Of a stretch of 64,000 nt of DNA, positions 53,327 to 60,861 are shown in pieces. The DNA is from UBA7662 sp943369355 (GTDB taxonomy: Bacteria > Bacteroidota > Bacteroidia > UBA7662): positions 310,001 to 374,000 of the forward strand of contig CALRMX020000004.1 in the NCBI GenBank assembly GCA_943369355.1, written 5' to 3'. A program made the position numbers and the translations under genes. The notes beneath the pieces were generated by a model that was not told the origin of the DNA, searched no databases, and saw only the letters and a list, made by a program, of their open reading frames with translations. Each line of letters starts with the position of its first letter. The first letter of the stretch is position 1.

Positions 53327-54369
53327 TTTTCGCTCTAAGCCTTTGTTTGTTGTCGTGGGAGGTACTGGCTCAAGATACTCCACGTCCTTCCGATGCCCAG
53401 GTATTGCGCATACGTTCTGTTGAGCGCATCATCAGTCAGCTACGTGAAAGCCTCCCCACCTATTCCGAAGATTGTCAGCGTATCGCCTTGATGATGCCCG
53501 ATTTTAAGGAGAAGAACGTAAGCGCTGAAGAGGCCATGCTCATTCGTAATCAGCTTGCCCAGCAAGTTCAAAAAACGGCTTTTACGGTGGTAGACGTTCC
53601 CGAATTCCACGAATATCGACTTACACGGGTTTTTAGTTCCGATAGCGGCTTGCTGTATCAGCGGAATTCCCCCACACGCTTACTGCGAACCAACTCAGAA
53701 GCAACCGAACTGCTGGTAAAAAAGCACAAACTCGACGGCATCATTTACACGCAAATCACCTATGATTCACTCATTGGGCATACCGTTAGCATGCAATTGG
53801 TGCAGCAACGTTCGCGCGAGATAATTTGGAACCGCACCTTCCACGCCAATATAGGCATGGTCAGAGCACGAGAAAGCCAACATCTCGTTGCCTTGGGAAT
53901 GGGCATGAATAGCGTGCGCTTCGTGAATGGTCTAGGAGGATACCGCGTAGCACTTCCCAGTGTACATATCCGATGGATGTGGCGCCAACCCGTCAATGAG
54001 GCCCGTACGGTGAACTTGTTTACACTCACCCAGTTCAGCATGTACCAAGCAAACTTTAAAGCCAACGACAGCTTGAGCTTTAATTTTTGGCGCCCTGTTC
54101 CTGAACTTGGGCTCGGATATTCACTTTCCTTTTTGAATAAAAAGAATAGTAGTGATTATTGGTTCGAGGGATATCAATCGTTTACACTACATTTTTTCAA
54201 CCGTATGCGAACTAGCATCAACCAGGGTTTGTCGTTCAATTTTACGCGAAATCTGGTAGTGATGGGCGAAGTAAGCTTCATAACGGGCGCGCCTGAGTTG
54301 CACAACTATAACAATGTGGTCACTTTAAATCAGTTTCAGTATGCAGTACGGCTCAACTACCGTTTTTAA
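53314..54369 (+). CDS. Exported protein with FlgO/CsgG-like N-part and outer-membrane-barrel-like C-part
   Basis: 351 residues from the ATG at 53314, overlapping the fusion gene by 13 bases. Signal peptide (LIFALSLCLLSWEVLAQ). Residues about 45-185 have an alpha/beta pattern (CQRIALMMPDFKEKNVSAEE, LAQQVQKTAFTVVDVPEF, LLVKKHKLDGIIYTQITYDS, VSMQLVQQRSREIIWNRTF) that recalls envelope domains such as FlgO, CsgG or TolB-N. From about 215 the sequence alternates like a barrel and ends in a terminal Phe (QFQYAVRLNYRF), as outer-membrane proteins do. The comparison with FlgO is my inference; family searches are needed. Probably an outer-membrane part of the motor complex. Confidence 0.75.
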   Translation: MVRLIFALSLCLLSWEVLAQDTPRPSDAQVLRIRSVERIISQLRESLPTYSEDCQRIALMMPDFKEKNVSAEEAMLIRNQLAQQVQKTAFTVVDVPEFHEYRLTRVFSSDSGLLYQRNSPTRLLRTNSEATELLVKKHKLDGIIYTQITYDSLIGHTVSMQLVQQRSREIIWNRTFHANIGMVRARESQHLVALGMGMNSVRFVNGLGGYRVALPSVHIRWMWRQPVNEARTVNLFTLTQFSMYQANFKANDSLSFNFWRPVPELGLGYSLSFLNKKNSSDYWFEGYQSFTLHFFNRMRTSINQGLSFNFTRNLVVMGEVSFITGAPELHNYNNVVTLNQFQYAVRLNYRF

Positions 54370-54895
54370 GTTGATGCTGCTGCTGCTACTAGCAGCCGCA
54401 TGTGCCAAAAAGTCTACGCCCGAGGCCGAAGTCGCTCCCGTTCGTCGTACTGTGGTACAGAAAAAAGGACCTGAACCTTTACGGATAAAATACTCGAACC
54501 AAACCACCCAAATGGATCTTGCCTTGGAAATGGAAGATGAGGTGATTGTGGAAATGCGCGGCATTCGGCTAGATTCAACACAACTCGTTGCTGACAGCAC
54601 CGTTCTCGCAAATCAGCAGCAGGAACAACAAGAACGTCAGCTTTTGAGTGTGCAACGCGCGCTCAAAAATTACCGCATGGCGCAGGAGGCCTTACTCCGC
54701 AAACAATACGACAAAGCCATGCTATATATCGATGCTTGTTTGCTTGAAGGCGAAACCGCTGAAGCTTTGGCTTTTAAGGGGTCGGTTTTTTACCTGCAAG
54801 GCAATAAAGTGGAGGCCAAAAAATTGTGGCAGAAGGCTAGGCAACTCGACCCTGATATGCCCGATGATGTGTATTACGAAACCCGAAAAAACTGA
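54341..54895 (+). CDS. TPR-containing lipoprotein of the motor operon
   Basis: 184 residues from 54341 (overlapping the previous gene by 29 bases); the ATG at 54374 would give a signal without basic residues. Lipobox LLLAAAC (Cys 21). A polar linker and a Gln-rich coiled helix (LANQQQEQQERQLLSVQRAL) lead into about two TPR units (AQEALLRKQYDKAMLYIDAC, ALAFKGSVFYLQGNKVEAKK). Its stop overlaps the motA-like start (TGATG). A scaffold or adaptor in the periplasm is plausible. Confidence 0.78.
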   Translation: MQYGSTTVFKLMLLLLLAAACAKKSTPEAEVAPVRRTVVQKKGPEPLRIKYSNQTTQMDLALEMEDEVIVEMRGIRLDSTQLVADSTVLANQQQEQQERQLLSVQRALKNYRMAQEALLRKQYDKAMLYIDACLLEGETAEALAFKGSVFYLQGNKVEAKKLWQKARQLDPDMPDDVYYETRKN

Positions 54896-55725
54896 TGCGC
54901 TTCTCCATTTATACAACCGTTGCTGCACTTCTCTCCTTTGTATTGGTGATTCTAGGTGCACTCGATACGGGTGAGGTAATCGACATTGATGGATATTTAC
55001 CGGCCACATTGAGTGGAATGACCTATTTAAACATTCCAAGCTTATTCATTGTATTGGGTGGCGTACTCACGGGTACTTTTGTGATGTTTCCATTCCATTC
55101 GGTATTGAACACGCTTGGCGCCGTGCGGTATTTATTTAGTCACAGCAATACCAAACGTTCGGTGATGTACGATGCTACCAACAGTTTGCTTGAAGTTACC
55201 GCTGCCTACAAAAAAGATAAATCCAGCTTCCGCGATAAGTTGCGTACTACTTTCAACGACCCCTACGTGCTTACCTTGGAAGAATTGCTCGAGACCAACT
55301 ACCCGGCAGAAGAAATGCGGAAATTGGGAGAATCGCGCATAGAAAATAGTTTTTCAACGAATACCACGCAGGCCGACATATTATCGTCGATGGCTACTTC
55401 GGCACCAGCATTTGGCATGCTGGGAACCATCTTAGGCCTCATCGCCATGCTTCGCAATCTCGAAGATCCCTCAGCTGTAGGTCCTTCGTTGGCTGTAGCC
55501 CTAATTACTACTTTGTATGGCGTTATCTTCGCCAACCTTGTATTTCTTCCTCTTTCAAAAAAAATAAGGGCACATGCCATGCACAATTTCGAATGGCAAA
55601 CCATTGTCCTCGAAGCCTTTATCATGTTGCGCGAAAATCGGTCGGGTATGTATATGAAAGACCGTCTTTTTGCCCTCATCGATCATCAGCAAATAGCAGA
55701 ACCCGAAGAAAAAGCGGCAAAATAG
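54895..55725 (+). CDS. motA: MotA-family stator protein
   Basis: 276 residues with the four-helix MotA layout: helices about 5-25, 47-67 (IPSLFIVLGGVLTGTFVMFP), 168-187 and 198-220, and a cytoplasmic loop of about 100 residues between helices 2 and 3, too long for ExbB/TolQ/GldL. Helix 3 carries the MotA signature SAPAFGMLGTILGLIAML with the conserved Pro (P171); helix 4 has the second conserved Pro (P219 in VFLPLSKKI). MotA forms the pentameric ring of an ion-driven stator around MotB. The loop bears charged residues (KKDKSSFRDKL) that could meet the FliG torque helix. Nine bases before motB. Confidence 0.92.
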   Translation: MRFSIYTTVAALLSFVLVILGALDTGEVIDIDGYLPATLSGMTYLNIPSLFIVLGGVLTGTFVMFPFHSVLNTLGAVRYLFSHSNTKRSVMYDATNSLLEVTAAYKKDKSSFRDKLRTTFNDPYVLTLEELLETNYPAEEMRKLGESRIENSFSTNTTQADILSSMATSAPAFGMLGTILGLIAMLRNLEDPSAVGPSLAVALITTLYGVIFANLVFLPLSKKIRAHAMHNFEWQTIVLEAFIMLRENRSGMYMKDRLFALIDHQQIAEPEEKAAK

Positions 55726-55734
55726 CAGAGGATC

Positions 55735-56388
55735 ATGCGGATTTTGAAGCCCCAGAACGAAGATGAACAGAACTGGTTGATTACCTACAGCGACCTGATT
55801 ACCCTCGTTCTTTGCTTTTTTGTGATGCTGTACACCACTGCTGAAGTAAAAGTGAGTGTTTGGGACGAGCTAAAGGCTGGGTTTAATGCCGAAATGAAAA
55901 AGCAGCAGCGTCCGAAAGATTACCTCAAGCAAGCGGTAAGAGAGCTGGACAGCTTACGCAGAACCTTACCCGATTCAGATGCCTTTGTGCTTCAGTTAAA
56001 CAAAGAGGGTTTGGAGATTAACTTCGTCAGTAAACTCCTTTTCCCAAGTGCCGAAGCACAACTGTTACCCGAAGGTGAACAGGTACTGCGTCAGGTGGCC
56101 GGGCTCCTTGGACGTCTCAACGACCGTCCATACGAGTACGAAGTTCAGGGCCATACCGACGATCTGCCCATCAATACGCCCATATTTCCATCGAATTGGG
56201 AGTTAAGCTCAGCACGAGCAACTACGGTGGTTCGCGCTTTGATTGCCTCAGGTTTAGATCCAGAAAAATGCCGTGCTTCGGGTTTTGCCGAAACCCGCCC
56301 TGAATTGCCCAATCGCGACCCTAAAGGCGTGGCAATACCCGAAAATCAAGCCGCCAACCGCAGAGTGGTCGTTTTGGTGCGTCGCTAA
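55735..56388 (+). CDS. motB: MotB-family stator protein with OmpA-like domain
   Basis: 217 residues. N-terminal MotB plug/helix with the ion-carrying Asp: NWLITYSDLITLVLCFFVML, D20, equivalent to Asp32 of E. coli MotB. A linker with coiled helix (LKQAVRELDSLRRTLPD) and an OmpA/MotB peptidoglycan-binding domain about 85-217 (PEGEQVLRQVAGLLGRLND, YEVQGHTDDLPI, FPSNWELSSARATTVVRALI, CRASGFAETRPELPN, ENQAANRRVVVLV). Together with the MotA homologue this is a complete wall-anchored stator. Confidence 0.94.
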   Translation: MRILKPQNEDEQNWLITYSDLITLVLCFFVMLYTTAEVKVSVWDELKAGFNAEMKKQQRPKDYLKQAVRELDSLRRTLPDSDAFVLQLNKEGLEINFVSKLLFPSAEAQLLPEGEQVLRQVAGLLGRLNDRPYEYEVQGHTDDLPINTPIFPSNWELSSARATTVVRALIASGLDPEKCRASGFAETRPELPNRDPKGVAIPENQAANRRVVVLVRR

Positions 56389-56395
56389 ACATTAT

Positions 56396-57481
56396 TTACC
56401 GATCCGAAAACTTGCGCATCAACAGCTCCATCGGTCCGTGTTTGAAGCTTTTTAGCCAATAGTAGCTAATCAAACAACTTGCTGCAAAATATACCGAAGC
56501 GAACAGAAGTATGATTTGGGGCTGCACATAGTGCATTTTATCTGTTCGGAAGCCCAAGTCGCTATCGGTGAGGAACGCAAGCAGCGGTAATCCCAAAAGA
56601 ATGTGCGATAAATAGTGCGTTAGCGTCATCTGGCCAGTTGAGGTGAACAGCTGAACCCAACGATATTGGTTCACATACCCACTAATTTGGAGAAATAAAG
56701 TAATGAGCATCAATCCTGAGCCCATGGTACTGAGTATAAACGGAAGAAATGGAGGCAAGTAATCGGCCGAGAAAAACAGCTTCATCTCATTGCTTAAGGG
56801 TACTGAAGCCGACCAGATTTGAATTCCCCAAGTGATAGAATACAAGAAAAAACCAATACTAAATATGCGTAACCGCAAACGAAAAGAGTTTAAATCTAAT
56901 CTTCCAAGATACATGCCTACCATGAAGTAGGCTAGCCATGGAAAGATTGGGTTCCAGCCATTGTAGAACGTATTCCGTACAAAACCCTTCAAGGTCCAGA
57001 AGTCGAGGTATTGTAAAGTTTCAAAATCCCAACCCGTTTCGAAAGGCAAGACCAAGGTCAATAAATGAAATACTAATATTGCTACACTAGCTGTAAATAA
57101 GTAGTAACGTTTATTCACGAATAAAAGCAACATGCCGATGTGCATATAACCTCCATAAAAATGAAGAATATCGGCAGGCCACCAGTTATACAAAAGCAAA
57201 CCCAAACAAAACAAAAACAAAGCTCTTTTATTCACTACCCCCACTAATTGTTTGCGTTCCTCAAAGGTATAAGTAGCTCGATTACTCATGAGTGCGATAC
57301 CCATGCCAGCTAGTAAAACGAAAACCGTACTTGAATTGCCACTAAAAGCAGCTAAGGTTTTGGCCCAAAACGATTGATCGTGGTAATTCCCAAATACTAC
57401 ATTGAAGTTGACGATAAACATGCCGAAAATGGCATAGGCTCGGGCTAAATCGAATCCGGCAACTCTGGACTTTGAATGCAT
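56396..57481 (-). CDS. DUF418/DUF1624-like acyltransferase-type membrane protein
   Basis: 361 residues, about ten membrane helices. Starts with the family block SRVAGFDLARAYAIFGMFIV, followed by SSTVFVLLAGMGIALM and LFLFCLGLLLYNWWPADILH; the C-terminus has FTSTGQMTLTHYLSHILLGL and ends GPMELLMRKFSDR, typical for DUF418 proteins related to heparan-alpha-glucosaminide acetyltransferases. Probably moves an acyl group onto an envelope sugar. Convergent with motB, seven bases apart. Confidence 0.85.
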   Translation of the reverse strand: MHSKSRVAGFDLARAYAIFGMFIVNFNVVFGNYHDQSFWAKTLAAFSGNSSTVFVLLAGMGIALMSNRATYTFEERKQLVGVVNKRALFLFCLGLLLYNWWPADILHFYGGYMHIGMLLLFVNKRYYLFTASVAILVFHLLTLVLPFETGWDFETLQYLDFWTLKGFVRNTFYNGWNPIFPWLAYFMVGMYLGRLDLNSFRLRLRIFSIGFFLYSITWGIQIWSASVPLSNEMKLFFSADYLPPFLPFILSTMGSGLMLITLFLQISGYVNQYRWVQLFTSTGQMTLTHYLSHILLGLPLLAFLTDSDLGFRTDKMHYVQPQIILLFASVYFAASCLISYYWLKSFKHGPMELLMRKFSDR

Positions 57482-57549
57482 AAAAATTACTTTTAATGCA
57501 CCAAAAATCTCCGTTGGTGTGACAGAAACCTTTGACCTAAATCAAATAA

Positions 57550-58128
57550 TCATAGCCTAGCCCGAATTCGACTGAGCGTTTCAAGAGTTACACCCAAATA
57601 GGAGGCAATATGCGTGAGCGAAACTTGCTGCACGATATGCGGGTGGCTTCTGACCAATTGTTTGTAACGGTCTTCTGCATTCAAAGTGCGCAGTTCAAGT
57701 AATCGGCTTTCAAGCCAAAGCGCGTGATATTCGGTCAATAACAAGTCCAAAACCACCAATTTGGGGTATTTATTCTTTAGCAACTGAAAACCGTGGTAAT
57801 CTAACTGAGCAACCACAACCTCGGTAACTGCTTGGATGTACTCCTTCGATGGTTCTTGAAGGGTGTAAGCAACAAACGAAATCGCCAAATCGCCCGGGAA
57901 CAACAAGCCTGTTGTTACTTCTTTTCCATCGTTCAGGTAATATTTACGTACAATTCCCGCCTCGATATCGAAGCTGCATCTTCCCTGCTCATCTTGCTTT
58001 AAAAGATATTCACCTTTTCGATACGTCTTTCTAACAGCAAGTTTTTGGAGTTCCTCTCGGGTTTCAGCATCGAGCGACTGGAAGTACTCTTCTATCTTTT
58101 TGAGTTGTTGTTGCATGGTATTATGCAA
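57550..58128 (-). CDS. Crp/Fnr-family transcriptional regulator
   Basis: 192 residues; the Met at residue 5 is an alternative start. N-terminal cyclic-nucleotide-binding-like barrel (LAVRKTYRKGEYLLKQDEQG, KEVTTGLLFPGDLAISFVAY) and C-terminal winged helix (QQVSLTHIASYLGVTLETLS, RIRARL). No cysteine set for an Fe-S cluster as in FNR. Lies upstream of the MBL-rhodanese and TauE genes on the same strand (in transcription order it follows them), and may respond to sulfur or redox state. Its target is an inference. Confidence 0.9.
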   Translation of the reverse strand: MHNTMQQQLKKIEEYFQSLDAETREELQKLAVRKTYRKGEYLLKQDEQGRCSFDIEAGIVRKYYLNDGKEVTTGLLFPGDLAISFVAYTLQEPSKEYIQAVTEVVVAQLDYHGFQLLKNKYPKLVVLDLLLTEYHALWLESRLLELRTLNAEDRYKQLVRSHPHIVQQVSLTHIASYLGVTLETLSRIRARL

Positions 58129-58353
58129 CTAAGGTGATTTGCATTACCGAAGGTACCGAAAAGCACATAGCGAAACTCAAAACAAAAGCCGATTAAATTC
58201 ACAAACCACTTTCGCAGCGTATTTGTACTGTACCACGGGCGTAAACATAGCTGTGACAGCGTCCTACCTTGGTACTTTTTATAGAAAACGATGCTTAACC
58301 ATCCTCATTCAAGAGTTCAGCAAAACGTGTCTTTATCCTAACCGTATAAGAAG

Positions 58354-59763
58354 CTAATGCGTCAAGGAGGTATTCTTGCTGATATTAAACTTTCCACTCG
58401 CCTTCATTGCACCGAAGCCCCCAGCTACGTTGATGAGGTTGTCGTAACCACGTGCTTTTAAGATAGAGGCAAACACCATTGAGCGATATCCACCTGCGCA
58501 ATGTACATACCAGGTTTTGCTTTTATCTGCCTTGAGCATGCTCTCGTTAACGAAATCGAGTGGTGCATTAACGGCATTGACCAGGTGTTCGCTTAGGTAT
58601 TCACTTTCCTTACGAACATCTAGGATATCGATTTCGGGATTGGCCGATTCAATAGCCGAAAACTCTTCGACTGTGATACTCTGGATGGTTTCAAAGGCAC
58701 GACCAGCTGCCAACCAACTGCCAAAGCCACCTTCGAGGTAACCAATGGCGAAATCGTAACCTACACGCGCCAAACGAGTAACTACCTCTTCTTCGCGGCC
58801 TGGTTCGGCAACCACTAAGATATGTTGACGAATATCGGGTATCAAGGTACCCACCCAAGGAGCAAACCCTCCATCGATACCGATGTTGATGCTACCTGGG
58901 ATAAAGCCTTGTGCAAATACTTCTGCCTTCCGGGTATCTAGAATAAGGGCATCGGTTTCGTTGGCTGCGGCTTCAAATGCTGCTGGTGAAAGAGCTTGCG
59001 TGCCGCGCTTCAGCACTTCGTCGATGCTGTCGTAACCTTTTTTGTTCATTTGAACATTTAATGGGAAATAAGCAGGAGGCGGCATCAGGCCACTGGTCAC
59101 TTCTTTCACAAATTCATCCTCAGTCATATCGGCACGCAGTGCGTAGTTGTTCTTTTTCTGGTTCCCGAGCAGGTCGAAGGTTTCTTTACTCATGTTTTTA
59201 CCACAAGCTGAGCCGGCACCGTGGGCTGGATATACCACCACGTCGTCGGGCAAAGTCATGATTTTAAGCCTGAGCGAATTGTAGAGCAAACGTGCAAGAT
59301 CGTCTTGTGTAAGTTCGCTTTTTGCTGCGAGGTCGGGACGGCCTACATCACCTATGAACAAGGTATCGCCTGAAAAAATGGCTATTTCTTTGTTGTTTTC
59401 GTCTTTCAATAAATACGTAGTGCTTTCGAGGGTATGGCCAGGAGTATGCAACACCTTAATGGTGAGCTTGCCTACTCGAAGTTCTTCGCCATCAGCAGCC
59501 ACATGAACATCGTATTCGGTATGGGCATTCGGGCCAAATACAATTTTTGCTCCTGTAGCTTTGGCTAAGTCGAGATGGCCAGAAACGAAGTCGGCATGGA
59601 AATGCGTTTCAAGCACGTATTTAATCTTTGCTCCCGCTTTTTCGGCCCGTTGCTGATAAGCCGTTATTTCTCGAAGTGGATCAATAACCACGGCTTCTCC
59701 ATCACTTTCAATATAATAGGCTCCTTGGGCAAGGCAACCGGTATAAATTTGCTCAATGGTCAT
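58354..59763 (-). CDS. MBL-fold hydrolase with two rhodanese domains (persulfide dioxygenase-like)
   Basis: 469 residues. Metallo-beta-lactamase domain 1-235: metal ligands H54, H56, D58, H63 in THFHADFVSGH, H110, D133 (SGDTLFIGDVGRPDL) and H181. Rhodanese domain 1 about 262-355 (DALILDTRKAEVFAQGFIPG) has AEPGREE at its active loop and lacks the Cys; rhodanese domain 2 about 365-460 has the catalytic Cys422 (YVHCAGGYRS). The ETHE1-like MBL part oxidises glutathione persulfide to sulfite; rhodaneses transfer sulfane sulfur. Fits sulfide detoxification with the nearby TauE/SafE exporter. Confidence 0.94.
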   Translation of the reverse strand: MTIEQIYTGCLAQGAYYIESDGEAVVIDPLREITAYQQRAEKAGAKIKYVLETHFHADFVSGHLDLAKATGAKIVFGPNAHTEYDVHVAADGEELRVGKLTIKVLHTPGHTLESTTYLLKDENNKEIAIFSGDTLFIGDVGRPDLAAKSELTQDDLARLLYNSLRLKIMTLPDDVVVYPAHGAGSACGKNMSKETFDLLGNQKKNNYALRADMTEDEFVKEVTSGLMPPPAYFPLNVQMNKKGYDSIDEVLKRGTQALSPAAFEAAANETDALILDTRKAEVFAQGFIPGSINIGIDGGFAPWVGTLIPDIRQHILVVAEPGREEEVVTRLARVGYDFAIGYLEGGFGSWLAAGRAFETIQSITVEEFSAIESANPEIDILDVRKESEYLSEHLVNAVNAPLDFVNESMLKADKSKTWYVHCAGGYRSMVFASILKARGYDNLINVAGGFGAMKASGKFNISKNTSLTH

Positions 59764-59868
59764 ATGCGGAAGATTTTAGATGAATCAGAAAATTAAAGAT
59801 AAGGTATCGGTCGAAATACACCTGAAAACGAAGTTCTAAAACATGAAGTTCAATTCAACGCAAGAAGT

Positions 59869-60663
59869 TCAGCTAAGTAGTCCCAGTTCTTTGACAAGAA
59901 TGAATACGCCCATGACAAGCACAAACCAACCAAAGGCTTTTTTCAGTTTACTGCCATCTATTTTTCTTGACAGGTAGTTGCCTCCAAAAATTCCGGCGAT
60001 GGCTATTCCACTGATGCTAAGGAGCATGGTCCAGTCGATAGCAAGATGTCCCAAATCGCCAGTAAAACCAATAAGCGATTTGGCTGCTATGATGAGTAAG
60101 GAGGTCCCTACCGCCATTTTCATGGATAAACCGGTGAGTAAGACCAAGGCAGGTATGATGAGAAAACCTCCACCGGCACCAACCAAACCGGTAAGTGTTC
60201 CTACCACTGCTCCTTCGAGTAAAATGAGACCATACCGATATGTTCCTTTGGTTTTTGGCATGGCGGGCCTAGCATCGCGTATCATAGAAACAGAAGCGGC
60301 CACCATGAGCATCGCAAACAACAACATGAGGAAGAGTGGACGAGTGAGCTCAAAAGCACCAACTGTAAATAGCTGCTCTGGGATGGCAGGAACCAATAAA
60401 GCCCGTGTTAGATATACGGCAACTATGCTTGGAGCTCCAAAAACTGCCGCAGTTTTCAAGTCTACCAATCCTTCTTTGTATTTACTCCAACTGCCCACTA
60501 GGCTGGTTAAGCCAACGATAAACAGACTGTAAGCAGTAGCCGCTACGGGTTCAACTCCCAACAGATATACGAGTACAGGAACAGTAAGAATAGATCCACC
60601 TCCTCCTATCATGCCAAGCGACAACCCAATCAATGCTGCACTCAGGTATCCGATAATTTCCAT
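59869..60663 (-). CDS. TauE/SafE-family sulfite/anion exporter
   Basis: 264 residues from the Met at 60663 (MEIIGYLSAALIGLSLGMIG); the frame runs to 60732 without a likely start. Seven to eight membrane helices in two related halves, each opening with a Gly-rich block: SLGMIGGGGSILTVPVLVYL and LTGLVGAGGGFLIIPALVLL, the TauE signature. Likely exports sulfite made by the neighbouring MBL-rhodanese enzyme. About 105 bases upstream of it on the same strand, so co-expression is likely. Confidence 0.93.
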   Translation of the reverse strand: MEIIGYLSAALIGLSLGMIGGGGSILTVPVLVYLLGVEPVAATAYSLFIVGLTSLVGSWSKYKEGLVDLKTAAVFGAPSIVAVYLTRALLVPAIPEQLFTVGAFELTRPLFLMLLFAMLMVAASVSMIRDARPAMPKTKGTYRYGLILLEGAVVGTLTGLVGAGGGFLIIPALVLLTGLSMKMAVGTSLLIIAAKSLIGFTGDLGHLAIDWTMLLSISGIAIAGIFGGNYLSRKIDGSKLKKAFGWFVLVMGVFILVKELGLLS

Positions 60664-60861
60664 GTGTTGAATTTCGTACAAAATTTGCAGTTGCATTCGA
60701 CTTGAATTGTGACTTGGGTTACGGAAGTGCAACTAAAAGCAGGTGTTCATCTTAATCTTCAGAATTAATGAGCATATCATTTATCTAATTCTACCAATTT
60801 TCTCCAGGTATCAGGTTTACCACTCATCAAGATGTATATGCCCGAATCACCCGAAATTTGG

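Noticed and set aside
54895..56388. MotA/MotB pair as ExbB/ExbD, TolQ/TolR or GldL/GldM
   Set aside because: The MotA-like protein has four helices, a long loop between helices 2 and 3 and the APAFGMLGT motif; the partner has an OmpA-like wall-binding domain that ExbD, TolR and GldM lack in this form.
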